The notes beneath the pieces are model-generated. The model had not been told where the DNA came from. It did no database searches and saw nothing but the letters and a program-made list of their open reading frames with translations. Made by a program: the position numbers and the translations under genes. Shown in pieces: positions 51,493-63,755 of a stretch of 64,000 bases of DNA. This stretch comes from Bombyx mori (taxonomy: Eukaryota > Arthropoda > Insecta > Lepidoptera > Bombycidae). Location of the stretch: NCBI RefSeq assembly GCF_030269925.1, contig NC_085131.1, forward strand, positions 3,300,001-3,364,000, read 5' to 3'. How positions within the stretch are numbered: the stretch's first letter is position 1; the number at the start of each line of letters is the position of its first letter.

Positions 51493-54108
51493 ATGTCTAA
51501 TCACGAAGAAATCACTGCACCAAGCACCCAAGAAGATATCGAAGCGGCAGACAAATTGAAAAACGAAGCAAATGAATATTTTAAAAGTAAGTTATTCTTG
51601 TTTTTATGAAAAAACAACCCTCATAGTAAATGATAGATGTAAATATATAATTTACTTTCAATTATCCATTTGATAGACATAACCTAAAATTTTCAGAGCA
51701 AAATTATGATAAGGCGATCGAGTTGTACAGTCAGGCCATCGAGAAGAATCCTAACAGCGCTGTTTTGTACGCGAACAGGAGTATAGCAAATCTTCGATTA
51801 GAGAACTTCGGTTATGCTTTAGGTGATGCCTCCAAAGCCATAGCTTTGGACAAAGGCTACACCAAGGCTTATTACAGACGTGCCGCTGCGCATATGTCTT
51901 TGGGAAAGTACAAACTGGCGCTTACGGATTTTGAATATGTGAGTTTGATATCATAGTTTATACATGTTTTATCAGTAGCCAGATCGACATATCAAGTTCA
52001 AATCAAGCTTACCCCTTTCATTTAAGCTTCAACACATGCACAAATGATATATTCATCTGTATATTTCCACTATGAACTTGCAGATAATTCTTACAAACTT
52101 CATTTGTTTCGTCAGCTCCTAAAATTGGGAAGTTTGCTTCTTCTATGATAATGATGAACCTCTAGTTAATACTCAAACAGATTTGCTCAGAATTTTTTTA
52201 AACTTTTATTTGTGAAAAGCACAAATTTTCTTTACTTGCTTAAGATTAAAAGGACTGTGATATAAAAGGCAGATTCTTTTTGAATTCTCTAATAAATATA
52301 CCAGAAACCTTACAATCTAAGAGTTGCTTGACTACAATACAAATGCTGCCCACCTTGAAACATGAGATTAAAGTCTCAGTTGTATTATTGGTGGTCCTGC
52401 ATCTCAAACTGGAATAAATGACCATGTATTCGTGGTAGATATAGTGGTACATACTTGTACCACAAGGTAGATAATGTGCCATACTGCTGCTGCTGCTCAT
52501 TCTCTGCTGAATCCCTTAGAACTTAAACACTTTTTATTAATGATATAGATTGATAATTATTATTTGGTGTCAAAAATTGTTATTAAAGATATTTGAGGGT
52601 TCCTCTTTAAACTTAAGGTAACTACAGTAAGACCATATGATCAAGATGCAAAACTCAAGTACAGTGAATGCAATAAGATAGTTAAGAAGATCGCCTTTGA
52701 AAAAGCCATCTCAGTGGACAAAAAAGAAGTTAACATTGCTGACAGTATTAATTTGGATTCAATGAGTAAGTTAAATTGCAACAATACAAACTAATCACTT
52801 ATTGTAATGCTTCGTTAGATCTAACCGAATTATAAGCACATGTGTTGAATAACAAGCCAGTTCAATCAAGTGCATATATTTTCATACAGTACTAATTGTT
52901 GAGAAAAGGGAATGAGTATTTTCATTAATACCCAGCACTTAATATCGTTCCTTTGAGACATTATATAGGCAATGCTTATTGCTAAAATTATAAAAATGAT
53001 AGTTGCAATTCTGCTGACAATTAGGAAATTAGATGAATACTGAAGGTTATAGCATAATATGATTGCTACTTTAAAAAAAGTCTATACCTATTAAATATAC
53101 TAAACATAGTCGCTTGTGAGTTTGTTAACTGTCTGAAAAATATGAAGATGATACCCACTAAACATAGTAGACATAGTAGTAGTAGGTAGGTACCACCGCC
53201 CTGCCTATTCCTGCCGTGAAGCAGTAATGCGTTTCGGTTTGAAGGGTGGAGCAGCCGTTGTAACGATGCTGAGATCTTAGAACTTATATCTCAAGGTGGA
53301 TGGCGCATTTACGTTGTAGATGTCCATGGGCTCCAGTAACCACTTAACAACAGGTGGGCTGTGAGCTCGTCCACTCATCTAAGCAATAAATAAAAAGGGT
53401 TACACAAGAATTGGACTGATTTGAAACCTGAAGCATTCACAGAAGATGGTAATATTATGCCATATAATGTGCCTAATTTGTTAGGATAATTTGGGGAAAG
53501 TACAAAGGGAAAATATTCCACCAAACAGTTGAGATATATATATTTTTTCCCTACCTTTTTGCTGGTAGCCTAAGGGGCTATTCTGGTGATGCTATGGTTG
53601 GTAGGTTAGCTCACTGGGCTTACCTGAGGAAAGTTTTCTAACACAACAGCCCTAGCAAGGGCAGTACAATGGGTTGTGTCTATGGGCTAATTTGATGAGG
53701 ACAGTGACCAGTGCTTGAAGAGCCTAAAAGCACAGAGAGATGATCCAGAGGATGATAAAAGAGGTTTTGCCTTGTCCCGTTGATTGAGCCTAGTGTAGTT
53801 GATATTGCTTTGTAGACGTTGTTGTTCTGAACCTGCAGATTTATATTGAAGTATATAAGCCTTTATATGTAAGCCTATATTGAAAATATTCTTAGTGTTA
53901 TTCTGGTTTTTGCCAGATTCCTCCCGTTGTATGATTGCTACAATCCTGGAATATAAAAAATATTGTAATTGTGTATTTTTTAACAGCCATTGAAGATGAG
54001 TACGAAGGGCCAATGCTTGAAGATGGAAAAGTTACTTTGAATTTCGTCAAAGAGCTAATGGAATACTATAAACAGCAGAAGAAACTTCACAAGAAATATG
54101 CCTACAAG
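51493..54108 (+). CDS. PP5 exons 1-4: TPR region and linker
   Basis: Exon 1 (31 residues and one base) has a short acidic lead and the first TPR helix. Exon 2 carries most of the TPR array, including the basic clamp residues expected to bind the Hsp90 C-terminal acidic motif. Exon 3 starts V-T-T-V-R-P-Y-D and completes the third repeat; its acceptor CTTAAG is weak, lacking a long pyrimidine tract. Exon 4 is the T-I-E-D-E-Y linker leading into the phosphatase domain. Confidence 0.93.
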
Positions 54109-57100
54109 GTATTACAATAAAACATAAATTAAAAATATTTTATTTTACTCTACATAATCTATACTAATATATAAATCTACAGTGGTTTTTACGGATGTTC
54201 TGTTATAACTACTGAAACATGCATTCGATTGACTTGAAACTTGGTATCCATGTAGACAATACATGTACTTAATGGATAGGCTAATATTTATATGAGGGTT
54301 GGACTCCCTAATAATAATAACAATAAATAATAATGTTAATTTTAAATGCCAATTCATATGTATATAAGTGCAGGAATTCAAGGAAGCAGGTCCTCAGCCT
54401 GTATGGATTGGTCACACATTGGTAGTTAGAGTTAAATAGCAGCTTGGCTGTGCCTTTGCATTGCTGACATCTATTTGCTACCGTAACCACTCACTAGTAG
54501 TTGTGCCATAATTATGCTCGTCTGCCATTGTAGGCCATTAAAAATACATCTACCAGAAACCACGCAGCATAAAGCAATATAATAGAAATCTCTCAACTGC
54601 CTATAGACACCAATTAATATATCTCACCAAAAATTCAATCCACAGATCCTGCTAGATGTGAAGACATACCTTCAGAACCAGCCATCTCTTGTTGACATCA
54701 AAGTCCCAGACGACAAGAAGTTCACCATGTGTGGTGACATCCATGGCCAGTTCTATGACTTAATGAATATATTTAAATTGAATGGACTTCCATCGGATGA
54801 AAACCCGTACCTGTTCAATGGAGATTTTGTGGACCGAGGATCATTCAGCGTGGAATGTATCTTCACTTTGTTCAGCTATAAGTTGCTGTATCCGGATCAC
54901 TTTTACATGTCTAGAGGTAAATTTTTATTTGGCTTCCTTAACAGTCTCTCGTACAGCCGGCTTGATGATGAATTGTCTCTGTAACTATTGGAAATTAGCA
55001 ATATCATTATCAGCGACTCAGCAAAGCTGTACCTCACGTGATGTTAAATGGCTACCGGAGCCCATAGAACAATATAAATGCTGTCTGCTCACATTGACAC
55101 GTAAGGTCAAAATCATGATTACTGTGTCTACCACTAAATATAAGTGAATGCTTGCTTGCACTTGCGATGTTCATTATAACCTAATGATATTAACCCCAAC
55201 ATTGTTATAAATATTTTTGCTTGATGACACACAATAGCGAAACTTGGTCAATATTGTTGAATTACTCAGTATGGCCAATAATTTTTGCATGTCATAAATG
55301 GCATTATTTCAATGATTTATGCCTGCACAGCTAGGAACCACAATGTTGCCTATATTATTCGATTAATCAATTATATTGAAACTTAAATCTAGAGGCTAGG
55401 TTGTGGCATTCACATACTCATGGTTATGGACACATGCACTTTTCATAATATAATTCACCACATAGCGCGCCGGGGGCAGTCAGGTGGTCAGATCTAGTAA
55501 AGGAATCGCTTGGTGGTAGTCTGTACTATACGGTCCATGTCACCCATGACCGAACACTGGGGAGAAACGTCACATGTAGTCGCAATCCTCAGCAGTGAGA
55601 GAACGATATCGAAGAAGAAGAATGCCCTTTTCAATAATAAAATAAAACGTGTTTAATTTGAACCCGTTATCATAGGTAATCATGAGACACTGGACATGAA
55701 TCGGGTGTACGGTTTCCGTGGGGAGGTGACATCAAAGTATACCTCACAAATGGCCGATCTATTCACCGAGGTCTACAACTGGCTACCCTTAGCTCACTGT
55801 ATAAACGGTCGAGTGCTTGTAATGCACGGGGGGTTGTTCTCAAAAGATGACGTCACACTCGAAGACATCAAGAACGTGGACCGAAACAAACAGCCGCCTG
55901 AAGATGGTGAGTTGGTTTTTTTGTCGTCTTAAAGACTTATTTATTTATTTATGTACACACAAAAAAGAAGACATAGTACAGTGTTATAGGAAAATTATGT
56001 ACAAAGGCACTGCTTATTTCTTTAAGAAATCTCTCCCAGCAGACCTGCGAGAGACTTATGAGAATAATAATTAAAAATGATGAGTGTGTGTAGAACAGCT
56101 AAAATAACAAATACAACATGAGAATTATAGTAATGCACATACACATAGCAAATATTGTTAAACTTGAATACAAAATATTATAAGTAACAGTATATACGAA
56201 GAGTATAGAACAATGATCATTCGGTTGATGAGAGATAGAATTGTTTGACCTTGTATTTAAAAACAGAAACAGACTTGCAAACTCGGATGTCAGCCGGCAA
56301 CGAATTCCACAGTCTGAGCGCGTGCACAGTAAAGGAGTGAGAATAGAAATTGGTTTTGGTTAGTTGAGTAGAGTAGGATGAAAGGAGATTGCGTACAACA
56401 GAGATGCGAATGTTGCGATGGATGTGTGGAATAACGAGAATAGAAAGAATATGGAATGAATATGTTAGAGGAAGTCTAAAAGTGGCACCTGTGACAGAGA
56501 AGCTGAGAAGTGCGCGTTTGGGATGGTATGGACATGTGATGAGACGAAATGAAAATGAGGTTGGTAAGAGAGTGCTAACTATGAATGTGGAAGGATATAG
56601 AGGAAGAGGTGGACCTAAGAAGAAATGGATGGGTTGCGTGAAAGACGATATGTTAAAGAGGGGAGTGAACGAAGAAATTGTATATAATAGAGGAGTGTGG
56701 AAGGAGAAAACATGATGCGTCGACCCCAGGTGACTGGGAGAAAGAAGAACAGAAAGATGATGAAGACTTAGTTGAATAAGATTTTACAGCTTAGGAACGT
56801 AAGTGCCTATGTGTTATCAAGGCAACGCCATGTATATCTGGTATAATGCAATATTATAACAGTGTGCTCTTTGCTTTGGAATGGAATTGCAAATCGACTG
56901 ACAGATGGTTGACTGTACACAAAAAAAAACATTATTCTTGCTAGGGCTAGTGTTAGCAATGTCATCAGGATTGAGCCCCGTGAGCTCTCCTACTTGTTAG
57001 GTTACGCCGACATAGCCTCTCAAGGCTATCAGCTTAGGTAGAAAAAAAGAAAGGAAAGTTGTGATGTCTGTGGTCTCTAATAGTTAATACAAGCCGAGTC

Positions 57101-58809
57101 ATAAACGTACCTTACGTAAATTTCAGGTATAATGTGCGAGCTCCTCTGGTCTGACCCTCAACCGATGCAAGGACGTTCCCAGTCCAAGCGCGGCGTCGGC
57201 TGCCAGTTCGGTCCGGACGTGACCCACAACTTCCTGCAGAGGAACAAGCTCGACTACATCATCCGCAGTCACGAAGTCAAGAACGACGGCTACGAGGTCG
57301 CCCACGACGGAAAGTGCATCACAGTCTTCTCGGCTCCCAACTACTGGTGAGATTAAGATAAAAAAAATTTTTTTTTTTAAGAGTGGGGCAGCTGTTGTAA
57401 CTATACCCGTGACCTTAGAACTTATATCTCGAGGTGGGTGGCGCATTTACGTTGTAGATGTCTATGGGCTCCAGTAACCACTTAACACCAGGTGGGCTGT
57501 GAGCTAGTCCATCCATATAAGCAACAACAAAAAAAAAAAGAAAGTTAATTAAGCTAGTGGTCCCGCAGAAGTCGAAATTCGTTTTAACTTTAATCAATTG
57601 AAATTTTATGTTTAAACATTATTATGGTTCTATTGTCAAATACTATTGTACTTGTATAATATAATCACAGATTTCGCCAAAACTACACTATACATAAATA
57701 ATAATCAAAACAAACAATATTCATATATTCTCAATTTGACCACAGACCTTAAACACTAACAAAAGTTTGACAATTGTCAATAAACAAAGAGTATATTTAT
57801 ATACATATATGTGTTGTGTCAAATACATGGCAGTGTGTGTAATGTTTTCTTTATTGATTTAATGTATCTTTCATGCATTATTTTAAAAAAATATTCCCAT
57901 TGTGCACTTCTTCTCTATATTCTCTATAAGTGTCGAAAATGTCATACTCCTCCGTCCGCGCAATTTTCGTAAAAAGGGTTACAAAGATTTTGCTTCACGT
58001 ATTAATATTTGATTAAATAAAAATATTTGTTTCAGCGATACAATGGGCAATCTAGGCGCTTTCATCACTATGAATGGAAAGGATCTTGTGCCTCACTTCA
58101 CTACATACGAAGCAGTGGTGAGTTTATAAAATAGAAACATTCTATCGTTTCATATCTATATATTTATAAACATTTACGGTAAGCAGCGCCTTGGCTCTGC
58201 TCCAGGCATTGCTGAAGCGACGATAACCACTTACCATCAGGTGGGCCGTATGCTCGTCTGCCTACAAGGGCATCATGTGTGTTTCTGAAATAACAGCAGC
58301 ACTTTCCCTTGCAATATTGATAAGGCGACTTTTTTTCCCTACCTATGCTGATAGCCTTGAGAGTCTATTTCAGCTTCTCCTTGACGCGTAGATGAGCTCA
58401 CCGGGCTCAAACCGGAGTGTTGCTAACAATGACCTCAGCAAGGCAGTGCTTCGCAGAATCTACCACCGGATCGGAAACGCGACTCACTGAGAAGATCCGG
58501 TGAGAAACTCAGTGAGCTGCCTCTGTGGGTTAATTTACTCGTCGAGCCCTTTGTCGCAAGCAACGAATTCGGCGAGGACGGTGACCGGTGCTTGTGGTAC
58601 CTAAAAGCACCGTTATGGGATCGGGAGGATTCGTAATGACGTGTTTAGGGCGACGTCGACTGTTTACTATTTAAACGATGACAAAATATTTCCCTAAAAA
58701 TATGAGCAAAATTAATTTTTATCATTGCAATACTTTATCATTACAGCCCCATCCGGACGTGAAGCCGATGGCGTACGCGAATTCCATCTTCAATTTCCTC
58801 TGCCAATGA
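51493..58809 (+). CDS. PPP5C: Serine/threonine protein phosphatase 5 (PPP5C orthologue)
   Basis: Nine exons join to 490 residues: 51493-51586, 51697-51938, 52618-52765, 53987-54108, 54646-54916, 55676-55906, 57127-57346, 58036-58117 and 58747-58809. Residues about 18-150 form the TPR region (Y-A-N-R-S, Y-Y-R-R-A-A). The catalytic domain shows G-D-I-H-G (Asp233, His235), G-D-F-V-D-R-G (Asp262, Arg266), G-N-H-E (Asn294, His295), H-G-G (His343), Arg391 and S-H-E (His418), that is, all metal ligands and phosphate-binding residues of the PPP family. The chain ends near V-K-P-M-A-Y-A-N, typical of this phosphatase. The family enzyme dephosphorylates Ser/Thr and is held inactive by its TPRs until Hsp90 or fatty acid binds; it acts in cytosol and nucleus with Hsp90 clients. 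Length matches the family (about 500). The start is the first ATG in frame, in context CAATG. All introns are GT-AG and several hold SINEs. Confidence 0.96.
52330..52485 (-). repeat. Old Bm1-like SINE in PP5 intron 2
   Basis: CTGCCCACCTTGAAACATGAG and GTCTCAGTTGTA resemble the inverted element; strongly diverged. Confidence 0.45.
53175..53400 (+). repeat. Short Bm1-like SINE in PP5 intron 3
   Basis: GTAGGTACCACCGCCCTGCC to CATCTAAGCAATAAATAAAA; the first 30 bp of the short form are missing. Confidence 0.85.
53545..53775 (+). repeat. Third repeat family (GCTGATAGCC...GACGGTGAC type), diverged
   Basis: Matches in order, with many changes, the better copies at 58340-58640 and 61895-62195. PP5 intron 3. 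Confidence 0.55.
54155..54535 (+). repeat. Two repeat fragments in PP5 intron 4
   Basis: 54155-54320 starts CTATACTAATATATAAATC, like the repeat at 14636. 54405-54535 is a worn GGGCCGTATGCTCGTC-tailed SINE (CTTTGCATTGCTGAC, ATGCTCGTCTGCC). Confidence 0.5.
54646..58809 (+). CDS. PP5 exons 5-9: phosphatase catalytic domain
   Basis: Exon 5 holds G-D-I-H-G and G-D-F-V-D-R-G. Exon 6 opens by completing G-N-H-E across the splice and includes M-H-G-G-L-F-S. Exon 7 has L-W-S-D-P-Q-P, S-K-R-G-V-G and R-S-H-E-V, and ends within the Cys codon of S-A-P-N-Y-C. Exons 8 and 9 complete the C-terminus. Exon 7 is noticeably GC-richer (many C/G-ending codons) than exons 2-5. Confidence 0.95.
55445..55620 (+). 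pseudogene. Short LINE 3' remnant in PP5 intron 5
   Basis: GGTGGTCAGATCTAGTAAAG ... ACATGTAGTCGCAATCCTCA followed by AAGAAGAAGAATG, the same order as the 3' end of the element at 34265. About 360 bp upstream, 55010-55100 looks like an inverted Bm1 piece. Confidence 0.5.
56380..56750 (+). pseudogene. Reverse transcriptase C-terminal fragment, best preserved copy
   Basis: A 108-codon open frame reads [30 protein letters not shown] and W-K-E-K-T. This is the end of a LINE reverse-transcriptase ORF (RTE-like); it lacks the catalytic domain, so it is dead. PP5 intron 6. Confidence 0.75.
56950..57050 (-). repeat. Third repeat family, inverted fragment
   Basis: GAGCCCCGTGAGCTC and CTCTCAAGGCTATCAGC are the reverse of the start of the copies at 58340 and 61895. 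Confidence 0.6.
57372..57540 (+). repeat. Truncated Bm1-like SINE in PP5 intron 7
   Basis: GAGTGGGGCAGCTGTTGTAAC to ATATAAGCAACAAC plus A-tail. Starts 25 bp after the exon 7 donor. Confidence 0.8.
58180..58640 (+). repeat. Two repeats in PP5 intron 8
   Basis: 58180-58275 is a GGGCCGTATGCTCGTC-tailed SINE. 58340-58640 is a good copy of the third family, from CTATGCTGATAGCC to CGGGAGGATTCGTAATGACG. Confidence 0.7.
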
Positions 58810-61800
58810 TCGAAACCAGCTCACGTACGGGTCTAAGCTCGACTTAAAGCACTCCTCCGAAACGTTACCGGTAAAACAAACGATTTTAACACTTAATACA
58901 ATAGTACGTAAGTTTGAAAATTCTCCGTAGTGATTTGATAGTAGTATAGGGAAAAAGCTGTGTGGGCAATCAATTTTCATAAACTGTTTGTAAAGTTGAT
59001 AGTCTCAGTTAGAACAACGTTGGGATGAAATTTTCCGATGTGTGAGTGAGTGATTTTCGTAAAATGGTGAAAGCCATAAAGGGCTTTCTCTAGGATTGAA
59101 AGCTAGGATTTCTCCTGTGTTATGTACACCAGAACAAACATTCAAGATAAGAATAACACACAGACTGTATACCAAACATTTAGGTGCTGACTCCGCGAAT
59201 CGAGAACCCAGACCGTGTGGTATTGTAGTCGAATTCTCTGAGGACCATCGCTTGATATAATCTTATGACAGCAAAAACTGGAAAAAAAAATGGTGCGCAT
59301 GCATCTTGGTGCACGTGAAAGAAGTGAAACTTCTTTTGCGGTGTGAAGTATTGTGGTTTTCTTCACTTTGCATCCTTAAATCAAATTTCTCTTATATTAG
59401 GGAATTTTGTGTATAAGAGAAACGACCTAGCTCGCTTTGTCATTCCCCTCTCCACGGTCGAGTGGTTCGCGAGACGCTCTATCTATTTTCTCACTCTCGC
59501 TCTTCCTAAATTGTATCTTTTCTCTCAAACCGTAACGAATCTGTCGCGAGTTAAATTTTATTTCCAACGCGCTTAAAGAAGCTTCACTTAAACATTGTAT
59601 AGCTCACATACAATTGAAAAGATACCTTCAAAAATATTCTCTCTCACCCTCACAGGCTCAAACTTTTAAATGCAATTATGTTTGTCTCTTTCTAGTGACC
59701 CATTTTCGTTTCATCGGGTTCCAATTAACAACGGTGCTAAAGAAGTTTTTACTTTAGAAATGTATTGATAATGGTATTCAATTAAATTGCAATATTATGT
59801 TTCTTTTGAGACATTAGTGAATAGAAATAGTAAAAAAAAATAATTAAGCATTAATGTTTTATTTTACGTGGCCTTGCACTATTTAAGTTTTTTTTTTTAT
59901 TAATTTCATGACTGACATTATATTCTTTTGCCTTTTTTTCATAATACGTAACTGCGTCTAAAATATACAAGAAGTATTTTGGAAAAAAAATATGCGATGT
60001 ATTATTCGAATGCATCGAAATCGAAATCGAATCGAAAAAAGTATCGATTTTTAACAGCATAGTATATAGTAACTCTTATTTTTGGGGTCGAGTGTCGAAC
60101 CTCTAATTTCCAATCCAAACTTTCAGAGTAGCTATCAGGAGATATCGCAGCATCGCCACTTTCTGCTTAATCATCACTCACACATGCAAAAATCGATTCC
60201 TCCAATATTTCGCTCTGCCAGTAATTTTTGTAAGAATAATGAGAAGTAACTGCTCAAACGAAACTAGTACTTATATACTCTCACTGTGAGGTTGATATTT
60301 GAATGCTTTGTGGTTTCTTATGAATTTTTGTACTTGTAACATTTCGATGCATTTACTCGTGTAAATTACTCTTTGCGCTTTAAGGAATAAGGAATATTTT
60401 CCTGTGTACATTGCCGTTTCAAGGTTTACCTGAATTCTTATTTTAAAAAAATACTCGTCATTCGATGTTGTTGTTTTAATAATTAAAAAAAAACTGAATA
60501 TCAAGACAAACTGTTTGTCAGTATACCTCTTAGAGATCAGCGTCTCTTATTCGTGACGTTGTACGCACGCGAACAAAAGTACCGTCATTATCTAAAAATC
60601 AAACCAATAATACCGAATTATACTCTAACACTAATGACATAAAGCTTAGCGAATAAATAAAACAATTCGTTGACCAGCGACCGGACTCATACCAACAAAG
60701 TTGGGAATCTCCTACATTTGAAGTCGAGCTTTTTAAATTTAAATTAATGCGGATTCAAACGGGCTTATCTTCCCACTTTTCCGCACAGCGTCAATCAGTA
60801 TTCAATTCGTATGGTTCACATAAACATTGACGTCATTGTTCAATATATATTTTTCACTATTTAGCTTCCAAAATAATTCAGGCATTACTGGATTGATTTA
60901 TTATTATTAATGTAGTTTAATCTTAGTTAATTATAAATATATATATATTAGCAAATAAGATACCTATTATAAATAATATAAATGTAAACCTTATTTCAAT
61001 GCAATAAGGTTTTAATTGATTTTCGGAGTGTAAACGAACATAACATGTAGGGCGACAATATTATTCTTTTAAAATATTGTTGCTTATAATTATGTGCTTT
61101 CAAGGAAATGAATGAAGGTGTAAATTGTTCACTCATGCGGAATATTTCGATATTTTTGGATTTCGGAATCGCCTATCATACTTCCTGCCTATAATTTGGA
61201 TATCCTTAGAAGCACAAATTGAACAATTTTTTCTACGCGTCTCTGCATTTCTTGTATGCTTTTTTTTTTAATTTTTAAATATATTATTATATAAAAAGTA
61301 AGATGTTACAGCGACAAGACATAATATGTGTCAAAATCGCTGTGATCATGGTCAAAACGGATTTGATAGGATGACCTTTAAAAAAAACCTAGTAAATTAT
61401 ATTTATTATGGTCACCATACAATATTCTCCGCATTTTCGTGACATTTTTTGGGGACAAACTTTGACAAACTTCACGAAAGTTTATTATAATTAAATGAAA
61501 ATGACCTAAGAAATGTCTTCGACGTGAAAATAATTGAAATGTTAATTTCGTAATTCAATTATTGCGACAAATGCCCTCGTGGTTCTTCTTGAAGTTCGAG
61601 AAGGGACTCGTATGGTTATATTTTAGTATTTTGTGCAACGTGTTGTGTGGTCACGGGTGCTCATAGGTGCTCACGGTTGGCAGCCTATTAGATTTATATT
61701 GGTAGTGACTGTGATGCCCTCAAGCAAAGTCTTCTCTTTATCTTCATCGAGCATGGCTATCTGTCAGCGGAAGCTGAAAATTTCAAAGAAAATCCAAGCA

Positions 61801-61894
61801 CCACTGAAGATACTGTCATGCAAAACCTTTTATTATTTCTTAGACATTAACCACGCTTCAAAATATGCAGGACAGTCAGTTAATACGGCGTTTC
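58810..61894. other. Downstream of PP5, no further gene seen
   Basis: Includes the PP5 3' UTR, whose end is unclear: ATTAAA at 59781-59786 and AATAAA at 60652 are candidates. AT-rich with short chance frames. A 105-codon open frame (61633-61950) runs partly into the third-family repeat and has no family features. A GAATCGAAATCGA-type tract is at about 60,010-60,040. Confidence 0.5.
59322..59589. mobile_element. Possible inverted-repeat element
   Basis: AAGTGAAACTTCTTTTGCG (59322-59340) is inverse to CGCTTAAAGAAGCTTCACTT (59570-59589) with a few mismatches. No clear target duplication was found. Confidence 0.4.
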
Positions 61895-62195
61895 TTTCTA
61901 CGTGTGCTGATAGCCTTGAGAGGCTACTTCAGCTTCGCCCTAGCATGTAGGTGAGCTCACGGGGCTCAAACCGGAGTGTTGCTAACACTGGCCCTAGCAA
62001 GAGCAGTGCTTCGCAGAATCTACCACCGGATCGGAAACGCGACCCACTGAGACGATCCGGCGAGAAACTCAGTGGCCTTTGTCTATGGGTTAATTCGCAA
62101 GTCGAGCCATCGGTCGGGTTCGACGAGGACGGTGACTGGCGCTTGTGGTAGGTACCACCGTTATTGGATCGGGAGGATCCGTAATAACGTGAATC
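61895..62195 (+). repeat. Third repeat family, good copy
   Basis: GTGTGCTGATAGCCTTGAG to CGGGAGGATCCGTAATAACG; closely parallels 58340-58640. Non-coding; class unknown. Confidence 0.7.
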
Positions 62196-62920
62196 ATGAG
62201 CTTAGTATACATCGGGTTCTGAAAGACACAATAGGCTAACTTCGACTGGATAGCGTTATCTCTGTCACACGAAAATGTATGAATGAGAAAGACGAATATA
62301 ACTTCTCTTTCTAAAAACCTCGGTAATCGATAACACTGACGTCACAGAGCTGTAAACAATTAGAATGTCCATTCATTTCCGTTTTGATAACGTCCTATGA
62401 TAATATCATAAATAGATGGAGTAACGAAGAAGTGCTTTGTAAATAGACACTAGAGGGGCCTTTTCGGATTTAAAAAAAAACACGCTTTTTGAACACATTT
62501 CCTGCACGGCTATCGTTAAACAAAGGAACGTGGCCATTAGCAGTGAGTGTTATAAAAAAAAAAAATATTATTTTTCTAATTTGTACGCTGACCGTACTTT
62601 TGATACTAAAAAAAATTAGGTAAGCTCGCGGAAGTCACGAATTTTATATGTCTTTCGCATCAAAGTAAATTAATTGGTATTTTGTAAGATCAGCGACAAA
62701 ATTGCTACAAATTTGCTTTGGTTATTGACTGAGAACTTATAGAAAAAATCCACAGAGCATTTTACCGTTTACGCATTTTTTTGATACATGTATATTATAA
62801 TTGTTATCAATAATTATGAATTACCAACCCTATCAATAATGTTGGTGTTCTTTCAATCGAAATTCAACTACTGCATCCACATTTTTGTGTCTTTTCGATA
62901 TTTTTTTCTTGCAACAACTT
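62196..62920. other. No gene seen
   Basis: AT-rich sequence without open frames or recognised repeats. Confidence 0.5.
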
Positions 62921-63170
62921 ACTGGTCGTAGGACCTCTTGTGAGTCCGCGCGGGTAGGTACCACCGCCCTGCCTATTCCTGCCGTGAAGCAGTAACGCGT
63001 TTCGGTTTGAAGGGTGGGGCAGCCGTTGTAACTATACTGGAGACCTTAGAACTTATATCTCAAGGTGGGTGGCGCATTTACGCCGTAGATGTCTATGGGC
63101 TCCAGTAACCACTTAACACCAGGTGGGCTGTGAGCTCGTCTGCCCATCTAAGCAATAAAAAAACGCGGGA
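62921..63170 (+). repeat. Short Bm1-like SINE, near consensus
   Basis: CTTACTGGTCGTAGGACCTC to CCATCTAAGCAATAAAAAAA. One of the least diverged copies, so probably among the younger. Confidence 0.88.
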
Positions 63171-63310
63171 AAAGAACTGCTTAATTTTTTACTCATTAAC
63201 GGAGCACCAAAGCTCGTCAATACTTGCTAAATTTAAAAAGAACGCTTGGACAACAGAGGAGAAAAAAGGGTACTGAATTGTTTGTCTTTTTAAAGGGGTA
63301 TACAGTTTAA

Positions 63311-63755
63311 AGCCTTCGTCAAACAGAACGCGTACTTAGCGCCGCGTACTTAACGTCGCGTTCTTTTCATGTCACACCAATTGACTAGATGAGTCTAACG
63401 CTCCTTGACGCAACGCATTCGCCAAATCACAGTGCCTTTCGATAGCAGTGTGAACATTTAAAAGTATTAAGAAATCGAGTGATTCAGATGTGGCATTGTA
63501 TAAGCATGGGTATTTTCTAACTATTTATATCATTTTTACGGGCATTATCTAGTATTTTAATACACATTCACTCGGACGCTAAAAAACGCTCGTAAAAAAT
63601 TACAACGCCTGACGTCAAAGCGTCCTAACGCCGTTACAGAGCGCTGCGTACTTATAGCGCTGGGGCTCTGTTTGACGGTATGTTACCATAGTAGTACAAC
63701 ACAGTCAGTTCAGCGCTCTAACGCGCGCTAATTACGCGTTCTGTTTGACAAAGGT
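63311..63755. mobile_element. GC-rich inverted-repeat element with TTAA flanks
   Basis: TTAA abuts both ends (63307-63310, 63756-63759). Both termini share GTCAAACAGAACGCGTA in inverse orientation (left from about 63,318; right to about 63,749), and a second inverted piece (CTCTGTTTGACGG) lies near 63,667. About 445 bp, no coding frame. TTAA suggests a piggyBac-type non-autonomous element. Confidence 0.75.

Noticed and set aside
56389..56715. Possible independent gene inside PP5 intron 6
   Set aside because: The sequence is the tail of a LINE reverse transcriptase, repeated at three other places in the window.
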